Assembly (NCBI GenBank): GCA_965247065.1
Contig: CBDFGN010000006.1
Coordinates: 4,030,001 to 4,094,000 of the forward strand
DNA: 64,000 bases
Direction of reading: 5' to 3'
DNA from: CBDFGN01 sp965247065
GTDB taxonomy: Bacteria; Bacteroidota; Bacteroidia; Cytophagales; Cyclobacteriaceae
Shown: piece after piece, positions 36,846 through 45,960 of the stretch
Numbering within the stretch: the first letter of the stretch is position 1
How the letters are laid out: every line of letters starts with the position of its first letter
The notes under the pieces: generated by a model
Told to the model about the DNA's origin: nothing
Database searches by the model: none
What the model saw: only the letters and a program-made list of their open reading frames with translations
Made by a program: the position numbers and the translations under genes

Positions 36846-37127
36846 CTAAATCAATTTAATGAGGGCCACAATCACCCCTGCCTGCAGAATTAATAAGCCG
36901 GTCATTTTCCAGGCCATATTTCCTATTTCCTGATGGAGTTTTCCCAGTAGCTTGACTTCAAGATTCTTCAATTCTCCTTCAATTCTAAGCATATCCTCCC
37001 TGGTGGCCAGAGGTTCCAGCAGCATTTGTTCTCGTTTGTCCATGATCGTCAACAAAAGATCACTGGATTCTTTTCCTAATTGCTCTTCCAATTTACGAAA
37101 GTCTCGGATAAAGGATAACCTGTCCAT
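36846..37127 (-). CDS. Small coiled-coil membrane protein
   Basis: The 93-residue protein is a continuous amphipathic helix (EEQLGKESSDLLLTIMDKRE, then ATREDMLRIEGELKNLEVKLL) ending in one transmembrane helix (MTGLLILQAGVIVALIKLI). This resembles the DUF1640/bdr-like group of small coiled-coil proteins often found in clusters, with no known function. A hairpin follows. The start is ATG. Confidence 0.55.
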   Translation of the reverse strand: MDRLSFIRDFRKLEEQLGKESSDLLLTIMDKREQMLLEPLATREDMLRIEGELKNLEVKLLGKLHQEIGNMAWKMTGLLILQAGVIVALIKLI

Positions 37128-37447
37128 TTTGACCTAACTTTCTAATTAATTGCAATTACGCTTAAAGTGTTACCTAAGCAACGTTGTAGTTTTTCGGAGG
37201 ACCAGAACCCAATTCTCTGAGCTTCAAACCTCTCACCCTTCTCAAACTACTCAATCTTCCCATCTCTCATTCACTTGTTGATGGCAAGGCGCGTGGGCCG
37301 GGGAGACCGGGGCGTGCCAGGGCGCGGTTGGGGTTTCTTAGTTTTTTCTCCAAACATCGTGCGGTTATTGAGCTTCAACCCCTGTGGGGTTGTTTGGAAA
37401 TTTACCGCCCCCCGCCATGCCTCCGTTGTCTGACGTAAAATCATAAG
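37128..37447. other. Intergenic stretch with a short sulfatase-like remnant
   Basis: Minus-strand bases about 37405-37440 read FTSDNGGMAGG, matching the S-D-N-G-G motif that sulfatases carry (compare FTSDNGGVAAGD in the gene next door). It is out of frame with that gene and too short to be functional. A 7-bp hairpin CAACCCC/GGGGTTG at 37376-37392 lies further along. The rest is low-information sequence. Confidence 0.35.
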
Positions 37448-39067
37448 CTAGTCCCCAACCTGGCTGCCCCACCAGTTGTCTCCGGGATCAAAATCTTCTG
37501 ACAGGAACTCCATCCGTTGCTTTTCCAATTGCGGCCACCGCTCGTTCACAATGCCTTCCAGGTATTTCAGTTCCAGGTCCGAACTATATTCCGGATCTTT
37601 AACTGGAAATCTCGCTCCGGCTTCTTTTAGGAAGGCGAACAGCTTATCGCTCAGCTCCTTGACTCTTTCCGGGTTTTCGGGGGCGAGGTCGGTGTCTTCC
37701 CCCAGGTCGTCTTTCAAATTGTACAACTCCTGTCGGCCATCTTCATAATAGTGAATCATCTTCCAATCACCCTCCCGAATTATCGAAGAGGGTTCACCCC
37801 CCTGGTTTCCGTAGTGCGGGTAATGCCAAAACAGTGGGCGTGCTCTTATACTGTCACCTTTCAAAAGAGGTACCAGGCTAACCCCGTCCAGATGCTCCCC
37901 GGGCTTTGGATCCGCTCCTACAAGCTCCAGGATGGTAGGGTAAAAATCTGTTCCGGTAACTGGAACAGAACTTTTTTGTCCACCCTTTAGCCATGGAACT
38001 CTCACGAAATACGGTTCCCGAATACCCCCTTCAAATTGATATCCTTTGCCTGCACGCAAAGGAAGGTTGGAAGTTGCGAAAGCGTCTCCTGCCGCCACGC
38101 CTCCGTTGTCGGAGGTAAAAATTATTATAGTGTTGTCCTTCAATGCCAGATCTTCCAGTGCGGTTAATACTATTCCTATCGCATCATCCATGGTTTCTAC
38201 CAACCCGGCATATACAGGATTATCCTGGACCTGCCGGATAGGCAAAAAATGCCCCATCTTAAACCCCGTTTGAGCGATCCCAAGATTTTCGGCTTTTTGG
38301 CAGTATTTGCTCCATTTTTCCCGGGTGGTTTGAATGGGTGCGTGCACAGCGTAAAACGAGAGGAAGGCAAAAAATGAGGTGTCTTTATTTTCTTTCAAGA
38401 ACTCAACGGTTTCTTTAGCCAACCTCATGGATAAATTTTCGCCATCTTCCTGATTTTCCAGGTTTGGATTGGTCCATGGAGAGAAAAATCCGCCTATCGG
38501 GCTTCCCTTATCCCAGCCCCCCTTGTTGATATCGAAACCATGATCGGTAGGCCAGGAACCTTCGCTACCCAGGTGCCATTTCCCCGCAAAGAACGTCTTA
38601 TAACCGGCCAGTTTCATGGCTTCAGGCAAGGTGGTGGCTTGGTGAGGTAAATTGGATACGTAATCCGGGGGCAACAGTTGATTAAAGCGTTTTGCTTTTC
38701 TCCATTCCTGGCCGGTGCGAGCCCCAATCCAATCGGTAATCCCATGCCTTGCTGGAAATGTGCCGGTCATGATGCTGGCTCTTGACGGGCTGCATACCTG
38801 GCAGGCCGCATAACCCTGAGTGAAAATCATTCCTTGGTTGGCGATCTTGTCGACGTTGGGGGTTTCGTAAAATTTGCTACCCATGCAGCTCAAATCGTTG
38901 TAACCCAAATCATCCGCAAGGATAAACAGCACATTGGGTTTCGAATCTTCTGTTTCATCTTGAACCTGGTTGTTACAGGAAATTAGAAAAATGAGGAATG
39001 GCCCCAAGTAAGAGACCGTTACTGCGGTCCTGTCAAAATGGACGCTCGGAAACCTGCGGATTATCAT
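37448..39067 (-). CDS. Sulfatase (type I, formylglycine-dependent)
   Basis: About 539 residues. A lipoprotein signal (LIFLISC) is followed by PNVLFILADDLGYNDL with metal aspartates, the active-site motif QVCSPSRASIMTG (cysteine matured to formylglycine), AGKWHLGS, FYAVHAPIQTT and FTSDNGGVAAGD with the D-N metal pair. It hydrolyses sulfate esters, probably of polysaccharides, outside the cytoplasm. An upstream TTG/ATG at 39118 is possible but the ATG at 39067 fits the signal peptide. Active-site residues all appear present. Confidence 0.88.
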   Translation of the reverse strand: MIIRRFPSVHFDRTAVTVSYLGPFLIFLISCNNQVQDETEDSKPNVLFILADDLGYNDLSCMGSKFYETPNVDKIANQGMIFTQGYAACQVCSPSRASIMTGTFPARHGITDWIGARTGQEWRKAKRFNQLLPPDYVSNLPHQATTLPEAMKLAGYKTFFAGKWHLGSEGSWPTDHGFDINKGGWDKGSPIGGFFSPWTNPNLENQEDGENLSMRLAKETVEFLKENKDTSFFAFLSFYAVHAPIQTTREKWSKYCQKAENLGIAQTGFKMGHFLPIRQVQDNPVYAGLVETMDDAIGIVLTALEDLALKDNTIIIFTSDNGGVAAGDAFATSNLPLRAGKGYQFEGGIREPYFVRVPWLKGGQKSSVPVTGTDFYPTILELVGADPKPGEHLDGVSLVPLLKGDSIRARPLFWHYPHYGNQGGEPSSIIREGDWKMIHYYEDGRQELYNLKDDLGEDTDLAPENPERVKELSDKLFAFLKEAGARFPVKDPEYSSDLELKYLEGIVNERWPQLEKQRMEFLSEDFDPGDNWWGSQVGD

Positions 39068-39186
39068 AGACCAAATCTCTTTTTTTATTTTAAGAGCCAA
39101 CAAACCAAGCGTCTCCACCGGTCAATCAGTACCTGGTTTTAGATGGCATTTTACAATTTGAGAATCCCCAGCGTTTACGATCTCTC

Positions 39187-40329
39187 TCAATTTTTGTCTT
39201 CCAAATCAATTCTGGCGTAAACAATCTTTTCGTACGGAGTGTCCTCCCCAGATTCAAATAGGCAGCCAATGCGCCCATCGTTCATCACCAACAAATCCGA
39301 ATACGCCGCTGGACCGGCATGAAGGACCACCGAATCCGTCCAACTAAGTCCATCATCAAAGCTGACCCTGACAGACATATTTGCCCGGCTTTCTTGGCTG
39401 GCCGGGTTGCTGAATAGTAGGGCCGAAAAATTTTGATAATTGTAAGATTGTAAACTTGCCTGGCATATAGGTTCCGGCAGACCAGTATGTTGTTGTTGTG
39501 TCCAGGTCAAGCCACCATCTTCGCTGATGGCAGTTTGCCGGTATTTTTGTCGGCGATCGTAATTGCGCATGTTGAGCATGAGACGGCCATCGGACAATTC
39601 AACCACTTCGCATTCATTCACTTGGTCGATTGGGGTTGTTCCACCCAACTGCCAGGTTTCGCCATGGTCATCCGAAAGTATGATGTGTGAAAAGTACTTT
39701 TTGCTTGTGGCTTCAATATGATCGCAGCCGGCCATCAACCTTCCGGCTTTTGGTCCCTGCTGAAGTTGAATTCCGGATCCGGGCCCGGTGGCATACCAGC
39801 TCCATTCTCCCAGCTTGGTTTGATCGGTTATTTCACGGGGCCTACTCCAGTCAATGCCCCCGTTAGAGGACTGAAGAACAAAAACGTGGCGAGTATCTTC
39901 ACTGGTCTGGTCAATGATATGACTCTCATGGTCGGTTCCCAGGTTCCAGGTGGATAGCAAGTGGATGTCTCCCGTTTCCAGGTCGACTATTGGAGCCGGA
40001 TTGCCGCAGGTATTAGAACTGTCATCCCAGATCAGCTGAATCACCCCCCAGGTCGTACCCCCATCGTCAGATCGTTTCATAACCAAATCAATATTTCCGG
40101 TATCTGAACAGCCGTCTTTTCGACCCTCAGAAAACGCCAGAAGGTGTCCGTTTGGGGCCTGAACGATAGCGGGAATGCGGAAGCAGGCGTAACCATCTTT
40201 ACCACTCACAAAAACAGGTTCGGGAGGTTGCTGATAGACTAGATATTTTCGGTTTTCATCGGAGCAAGCATAAATAGTGGCCAAAGCCAGGCAAAAGAAT
40301 ATATTTACTGAACGTTTTGAATTGGTCAT
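39187..40329 (-). CDS. Exo-alpha-sialidase (GH33)
   Basis: About 380 residues with a lipoprotein-like signal (ALATIYAC). The catalytic arginine motif FRIPAIV is followed by five Asp-box repeats (SDDGGTTW, SSNGGIDW, SDDHGETW, SEDGGLTW, SFDDGLSW) of a six-bladed propeller, and LMLNMRNYDRR and LFSNPAS. It releases terminal sialic acids from glycoconjugates outside the cell. It heads a block with nanA, a second DapA-like gene and the NanM/symporter fusion; it is divergent from nanA. Confidence 0.9.
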   Translation of the reverse strand: MTNSKRSVNIFFCLALATIYACSDENRKYLVYQQPPEPVFVSGKDGYACFRIPAIVQAPNGHLLAFSEGRKDGCSDTGNIDLVMKRSDDGGTTWGVIQLIWDDSSNTCGNPAPIVDLETGDIHLLSTWNLGTDHESHIIDQTSEDTRHVFVLQSSNGGIDWSRPREITDQTKLGEWSWYATGPGSGIQLQQGPKAGRLMAGCDHIEATSKKYFSHIILSDDHGETWQLGGTTPIDQVNECEVVELSDGRLMLNMRNYDRRQKYRQTAISEDGGLTWTQQQHTGLPEPICQASLQSYNYQNFSALLFSNPASQESRANMSVRVSFDDGLSWTDSVVLHAGPAAYSDLLVMNDGRIGCLFESGEDTPYEKIVYARIDLEDKN

Positions 40330-40552
40330 GACCTTCACAAGTTACACATAGAACTTTGCAGTTTGCCGGTAGTGGATTCCGAAGTCCTGAAAAATTATCC
40401 TTTGAGTTTTGGTCTCACAGACTGCCTTTAGATTCAGATCCGAATAAAGATTGTGCATAAAGGCCGTTTGGCACGATTTCAATTTAAATTCGTTAATTCA
40501 GATGAATATTCCGTCTGGGCACCAACCTATTGAAGCTACAAAGTAATTACAA

Positions 40553-41474
40553 ATGCAAAAGACAGAAGGGCTGATTGCAGCGCCGTATAGCCCTTTGGAT
40601 CAAAAAGGTCGTTTCAACGTTGACCTCATACCTGCCTATGGAGATTACCTTAAGAGGTCCGGAGTCTGCGGGGTATTCGTGAATGGCACAACTGGTGAAG
40701 GCGGGACTCTAAGTACCGAGGAACGAATGATAGCCGCTGCCGCTTGGGTTCAACGGAAGGAGGCCGGTTTCAAAGTGATCATTCACGTGGGTTATACGAG
40801 CAGGTCAATCTCCCAGGAACTAACCGGACACGCCGGAAAGATCGGTGCGGATGGGGTGGGGATGGTCCCGCCCAATTCCTGTGCGACTGAAAGCATTTCG
40901 GACCTCATTTCCTATAATTCCGAGGTCGCATCAGCTTCGCCTGAGCTTCCTTATTATTATTACCATTTCCCTTCTGTCAGCGGGGTAAATCCGCTTATGA
41001 TCGATTTCCTTGAGGAGGCTGAAGGCCGTATCCCTAACCTGGCCGGCATTAAATTCACCCACGACGACCTTATGGACATGAAGTTATGTCTTGAATACGC
41101 GGACCAGCGCTACGATATTTTGCACGGACGCGACGAGATACTGATCGCCGGTCTGTCACTCGGGGTCAAGGGGGCGATTGGCAGTACTTAACAATTATAT
41201 GGCCCCTCTTTTCGTGCAGATTATGGAGGCATTCCGTGATTTGGATCTTAAGAGAGCCCGCCAGCTCCAACTGGAAGCAATCAGAATCATAAGGGTGCTA
41301 ATCAAGTACGGGGGTTCCGTAAAAGCGGGAAAATACTTTATGCGAATGGTGGGATTGGACCTTGGTGGGCCCCGATTAGCTGTCAACCGTCTTAGCGGCG
41401 TAGAACAGGACCGTATGAAGGCGGAATTAGAAGCCCTGGGGTTCTTTCAATATGGCGTCGTTTCTCCCAAATGA
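40553..41474 (+). pseudogene. nanA: N-acetylneuraminate lyase, frameshifted
   Basis: The first part carries GTTGEG (about residue 45), YYYYHFPSVSGV with the catalytic tyrosine (about 137) and AGIKFTH with the Schiff-base lysine (167), matching NanA. At GAIGST the frame meets TAA at 41189-41191; removing one A there gives STYNYMAPLFVQIMEAF and the rest of the enzyme to 41474. The lesion is a single extra base in a TTAAC context. It could be a genuine frameshift or a sequencing error. The intact enzyme splits sialic acid into ManNAc and pyruvate. Confidence 0.85.
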
Positions 41475-41518
41475 TCTTATCCGGGATTCCAACACTATTA
41501 CTGGATTTGCTGCAATGG

Positions 41519-42457
41519 TTACAAAGACACAAAAAACTCGGGAATCAACTTCTCGGCTATCGGCCGCAAACGTTTAGCCTGGTATTCCGGCACTGATTTG
41601 TAGGGCCACCGCAATTTCAGGCCAATGTTTGACCAGCCGCCGATTTGAGCCAGCATCTTGTCCACTGCCTGATTTGAGAACTTCTGCTGGGTAATAAATG
41701 GCACAATATGTTGATCCAGAAATCGGTTTATCCTGACTTCCAGTTCCAGGGCGCCGTCCAAATCCTCATGAATCTGATCGCTCCACAATTGTGCAGCCTT
41801 CGGATTCAGACATGCCATATTCGAGTACGAGCCCTGACAAACTCCCTTTTTGTAACCGGTAGCAATCCGATGACCAGGCAGGAAAACCGATATCCTTTGA
41901 GCCAGAGGTTTCATCTCGTCATACCATTGATCGTCCCCATCTGCCACCTTTACGCCGACCATGCCCCGAACTTTTTCCTGTAGATGAAGTAATTCTCCAG
42001 GACTGAACACTCGCTTGGCGTGAGGTGGGTTATACAAGACCAATCCTATGTCGCTTGCAGTCTCAGCCATTACATTCATATAATCAATCGCTTCAGCATC
42101 CGTGGGCCGGAACCAATCCGGGAGGATCACCTGTACCGCGCTTGGCTTCAGATCGACGGTCTGCTTCAAGCGTTCCAATGAAATGACCGGGCTCATGTGA
42201 CTCACGCCGATCTGGAAAGGTATTTCGGCCTGGTTGCATTTGTCGGCCAACATCCTTGCGATTGTGTCGTATTCGGCTTCGGTGATATTGTAAAACTCAC
42301 CAGCAGTACCGTTACAATACATTCCGTCAGGCTTGACTGATACCAGCACATCTATTTCATCATTTAGGCAATTAAAGTCAATGGATTCATCGGCGTTAAT
42401 GGGCAGCAAAACAGTTACCCAGTTACCTTTTATCTGATCGCTTTTCAGAGGTTGCAT
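41519..42457 (-). CDS. DapA-family aldolase/dehydratase
   Basis: The 312-residue TIM-barrel protein has the DapA-family catalytic residues: MYCNGTAGEF in place of the usual GTTGE, LVLYNPPHAKR with the tyrosine, and MVGVKVADGD with the Schiff-base lysine. The substrate might be a sialate-like or sugar acid, given the block it sits in. It is convergent with nanA (45 nt) and divergent from the symporter fusion. It is only distantly similar to NanA, so it need not be a backup lyase. Confidence 0.75.
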   Translation of the reverse strand: MQPLKSDQIKGNWVTVLLPINADESIDFNCLNDEIDVLVSVKPDGMYCNGTAGEFYNITEAEYDTIARMLADKCNQAEIPFQIGVSHMSPVISLERLKQTVDLKPSAVQVILPDWFRPTDAEAIDYMNVMAETASDIGLVLYNPPHAKRVFSPGELLHLQEKVRGMVGVKVADGDDQWYDEMKPLAQRISVFLPGHRIATGYKKGVCQGSYSNMACLNPKAAQLWSDQIHEDLDGALELEVRINRFLDQHIVPFITQQKFSNQAVDKMLAQIGGWSNIGLKLRWPYKSVPEYQAKRLRPIAEKLIPEFFVSL

Positions 42458-42596
42458 ATCTACTTCCGTTGTGATACATTTGGGAATTACGGGTCAGACG
42501 AGCCGTCAAGCCCGATTCGATCATCAAAATTGTAAAACTTCAATTAATAAAGTCCGTTTTCCTATTTTCGTTTTGCATTGAAATCTCCATTTCGGG

Positions 42597-45200
42597 ATGA
42601 CTGCAAGAATTCTCATAATCCTGATCGCGTTGGTTTGCAGCTTGCCGTTCCAACCTGTGATCGGTCAGCACGGCTCGAAAGCAACCTACCTTCAATGGGA
42701 AGTCTTAGCCTCCACTCCTGCGATGGGCAGCCAAGAAGAGGCGCTTGGTGTCGCCGGTCCTATAGCCGGGGTTCACAACAATGTTATGATCGTAGCCGGG
42801 GGAGCCAATTTCAGAAAACCCCACTGGGACAATGAAAAGGAATGGCACGACGATATCTGGGTTTTGACGCAAAATCAAGCGGGAGAGAAACAATGGAGCA
42901 GAGGTGGAAAGTTGGATCATCCGCTGGCGTACAGCGCCGTGGTCTCTACCCACCTGGGAGTGATTGCTATGGGTGGAAGCGACCGCAAGCAAACCTTCAA
43001 CGAGGTGCTCTTGCTTAAGTGGGATGCCCAGACGGGAGAAGTTTTGCAAGAATACTTGCCATCGCTTCCGCAACCATGTTCCTACGCTAGTGCAGCTATG
43101 ATAGGTGATGTCATTTACCTTGCCGGGGGATCTGAAAGGCTTGAACTCGCTACGGCCATGACCAATTTCTGGCGGCTCGATCTGGCCAGCTACGGTCAAG
43201 GGAATTTCGCTTGGGAAATACTTCCCGCCTGGCCGGGTCCCGAGCGAGCCTTTAACCTTACCGTTGCCCAGCACAACGGATACTCGGACTGCATTTATGT
43301 AATGAGCGGCCGGAGAGAAAGCGGCAACCGCGGGGAATGGGACGTGATGATTGATGTCTATGAATTCAGCCCGGAGCGATACTCAGCAGGCAAGGAACCT
43401 CCCTGGCGCCAACGAAAGGACATCCCGTATGCCCGAATGGCAGGTACGGGAATGGGTGTAGGACAAAGTCACATCTTCGTGCTTGCAGGCGCTGATGGCA
43501 CATTATATAGCAAAGCCGATGATCTGAAAGAGCGTCATCCAGGCTTTGCCACAGCAATCCTCGGTTACCATAGTATCACGGACACCTGGTTTGAGGCCGG
43601 AAGTATGGCCTCCAACCAAGTCACAACCCATGCCTTTCGTTGGAATGATCAAATCGTCATAGCCAGTGGGGAGGTAAAACCCAGAGCCAGGACTCCCGAG
43701 ATCTGGAAAATTTCTCCTGTCAGAACAGCGGTCATATTCGGTTGGGCCAACATAAGTGCTATCATCGTTTACCTGCTTTTCCTGATAGGAATCGGGGTGT
43801 TCTTTTCCTTCCGCACTCAAAGCACCGAGGACTTCTTCCGTGGCGGGCAGAGGGTACCGTGGTGGGCGGCCGGTTGCAGCATATTTGCAACCATGCTCAG
43901 TTCGCTTACCTTCATGGCCATCCCGGCCAAAACCTATGCTACCGATTGGCTGTATTTTTTTATCAACATGGCCATCATAGCCTTGGCGCCTTTCATTATC
44001 TACTTAATCCTGCCATTCTTCCGTCGTATCGACGCCACCAGTGCTTACCAATACCTGGAATTGCGATTCAACCTGGCAGCAAGACTATTCGCCAGTGCCT
44101 CCTACATCCTGTTTCAAGTCGGTCGGATGGCTATTGTAATGTACCTGCCTTCACTTGCCCTCGCGGCCGTGACCCCCATATCAATTGAAATGAGCATTTT
44201 GGTAATGGGCGTTTTGAGCATCATATATTGCACCTTGGGGGGCGTGGAGGCAGTGATCTGGACCGATACCCTGCAAACCTTCGTACTGCTTGGGGGGGCA
44301 CTGCTTAGCCTAATACTCATCCTGTTCAGCCCCGAAATTGGAACCAGTGAATTTTTCACTACAGCACTGAAAGACGAAAAATTTCGTATGGTAAATTGGA
44401 GTTGGAGCTACACTGGCACGGCCCTGTGGGTGGTCATTTTGGGCGGACTGGGTCAGAGCCTTATACCCTACTCATCCGACCAGGGCGTCGTTCAGAGGTA
44501 TATGTCGGTTGCCACCAAAAAGGACGCAGCAAACTCCATTTGGACCAACGCAGGACTAGCCTTTTTTGCTACTTTCCTGTTTTTCGGTTTGGGCACCGCC
44601 CTTTACGTATTCTACAAAAACAATCCAACCTCGCTTGATCCGACTTACCAGACTGATGCTGTCTTTCCCTTGTTCATAGCGAGGCAGTTGCCTGCTGGGG
44701 TCGCGGGAATCGTGATTGCAGGTATCTTCGCAGCTGCCCAGTCGACAATATCCACCAGTATGAATAGTATTTCCACGGCCTTTACCACTGATTTCATTCG
44801 CCGCTTTGATCGGATCGGATCTGAAAAAGGATACCTTAATCTTGCCCGGATCCTAACTGTTCTTTTTGGCATGTTAGGCACCGGGTTCGCACTTCTCCTC
44901 GCCTATGCGGACATTAAATCTCTTTGGGATTCCTTCATCGGCATCCTCGGCCTATTGGGCGGGGCCATGTGCGGTCTATTTATGCTGGGGATTCTTACTG
45001 CCAGAGCCAACGGCAAAGGCGCTGTCACTGGTGCAATAACCGGGGCCCTTTGCCTGTGGCTGGTGCAACAATATACTGAAGTTAGTTTCCTCCTTTACGC
45101 CTCTATTGGCATTCTGGCTACTTTTGTGATCGGCTGGATGGCAAGCATGGTTTTTGAAAAGGACTCCAAAACAATCGATGGGCTGACGATTCATGGGTAA
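42597..45200 (+). CDS. Cyclically permuted mutarotase (NanM-like kelch) fused to a sodium/solute symporter
   Basis: The 867-residue protein has a signal peptide (SLPFQPVIGQ), a kelch propeller (about residues 25-370: GVHNNVMIVAGGANF, GVIAMGGSD, GDVIYLAGGS, IFVLAGADG, IVIASGE) like sialic acid mutarotase NanM, then a sodium:solute symporter (about 385-860; FSFRTQSTEDFFRGGQRVPWWA, GGVEAVIWTDTLQT, SSDQGVVQRYMS). Together they would convert alpha- to beta-sialic acid and import it with sodium. The linker is short, so the propeller is tethered to the transporter's periplasmic side. The ATG start is clear. Confidence 0.85.
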   Translation: MTARILIILIALVCSLPFQPVIGQHGSKATYLQWEVLASTPAMGSQEEALGVAGPIAGVHNNVMIVAGGANFRKPHWDNEKEWHDDIWVLTQNQAGEKQWSRGGKLDHPLAYSAVVSTHLGVIAMGGSDRKQTFNEVLLLKWDAQTGEVLQEYLPSLPQPCSYASAAMIGDVIYLAGGSERLELATAMTNFWRLDLASYGQGNFAWEILPAWPGPERAFNLTVAQHNGYSDCIYVMSGRRESGNRGEWDVMIDVYEFSPERYSAGKEPPWRQRKDIPYARMAGTGMGVGQSHIFVLAGADGTLYSKADDLKERHPGFATAILGYHSITDTWFEAGSMASNQVTTHAFRWNDQIVIASGEVKPRARTPEIWKISPVRTAVIFGWANISAIIVYLLFLIGIGVFFSFRTQSTEDFFRGGQRVPWWAAGCSIFATMLSSLTFMAIPAKTYATDWLYFFINMAIIALAPFIIYLILPFFRRIDATSAYQYLELRFNLAARLFASASYILFQVGRMAIVMYLPSLALAAVTPISIEMSILVMGVLSIIYCTLGGVEAVIWTDTLQTFVLLGGALLSLILILFSPEIGTSEFFTTALKDEKFRMVNWSWSYTGTALWVVILGGLGQSLIPYSSDQGVVQRYMSVATKKDAANSIWTNAGLAFFATFLFFGLGTALYVFYKNNPTSLDPTYQTDAVFPLFIARQLPAGVAGIVIAGIFAAAQSTISTSMNSISTAFTTDFIRRFDRIGSEKGYLNLARILTVLFGMLGTGFALLLAYADIKSLWDSFIGILGLLGGAMCGLFMLGILTARANGKGAVTGAITGALCLWLVQQYTEVSFLLYASIGILATFVIGWMASMVFEKDSKTIDGLTIHG

Positions 45201-45335
45201 TGCCTGCATCACAGAATAATATCTGACGTGTCACTCGCCAGCGGGGTCCAAAGCGTCGCTCTTCCAAGTATTAACAGGCAATCTAGTCCGGATTCCTATT
45301 CGCAACAGAACACTAGTGCCGTCACCAAGTAGATG

Positions 45336-45362
45336 TCCCCCGCTGGCGGGGGTAGGGGGTGG
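45336..45362. repeat. GC-rich palindromic repeat, solo copy
   Basis: CCCCCGC-TG-GCGGGGG followed by TAGGGGGTGG. Two further copies lie at 51236-51262 (same orientation) and 51679-51705 (inverted). A half copy (GGGGTTTAGGGGGTGG) lies at 45508-45523. Confidence 0.75.
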
Positions 45363-45391
45363 TTTGAATAAACTTCAAATCCACAGCACCA

Positions 45392-45421
45392 CCCTGAAGT
45401 AGATAAGATATAACTTCAGGG
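45392..45421. repeat. CCCTGAAGT inverted repeat, copy 1
   Basis: Arms CCCTGAAGT and ACTTCAGGG are perfect over 9 bp with a 12-nt spacer. A second copy with the same arms and spacing lies at 51132-51161, and a degenerate one near 12949-12979. Confidence 0.75.
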
Positions 45422-45726
45422 CCGAGCGACCAACACGACCTTCATGCATTTTCATAAAACCTCTTGACCTACTTCCGCGAGCGCTAAAGCTACGCGTGAA
45501 GGCGCTTGGGGTTTAGGGGGTGGTGAGCATTAAACATCCACGCCCCCCCTGCTCCAGCCCCGGAAAAATCCGCAATCTGCAATCATCGCCCCCCCCCCGA
45601 TCCTCAAATAGTACCATTTGCCATGGAAAAGGTACTATAAGGGTCATTTTTTCACCCTTCTCTGCACATTTGTTATCCTTTCATTTGAAAGTCTTTGAAA
45701 ATCTTCAGACCTTACTAATGAGATAC

Positions 45727-45770
45727 TTCGGCTTTTCTTCGGCTTTTCTTCGGCTTTTCTTCGGCTTTTC
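45727..45770. repeat. Four tandem copies of an 11-bp unit upstream of susC
   Basis: TTCGGCTTTTC is repeated four times without change, followed by a T-rich run. It lies 190 nt before the SusC start, in a region (45201-45960) otherwise without a gene. Repeat-number changes could affect expression, but this is speculative. Confidence 0.75.
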
Positions 45771-45893
45771 TTTTTCCGGGGTATCTGCTAGGCTATTCAG
45801 TTTTTTTCTTTAGGCCACTATTTTTTTCTTTTGGGCAACCGATTTAATGGTTTCAAAGGATTCACCAACTGGCTTTTTGCTTTCGCAACAGCG

Positions 45894-45923
45894 TTTGCGA
45901 GGATATCCTTCTGTCTAATTTAT
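45894..45923 (+). promoter_or_regulatory. Possible promoter for the SusC/SusD pair
   Basis: TTTG at 45894-45897 and TAATTTAT at 45916-45923 have the right 18-nt spacing for a Bacteroidota -33/-7 promoter, but the -7 element departs from TAnnTTTG at its end. It lies 37 nt before the SusC start. Confidence 0.3.
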
Positions 45924-45960
45924 TCTGTAAAATTTACTTAAACACCTAAAACTATCAATT

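Noticed and set aside
37376..37392. CAACCCC/GGGGTTG hairpin as terminator of the sulfatase gene
   Set aside because: Only 7 bp, more than 50 nt past the stop and no T run; left as a note in the intergenic entry.
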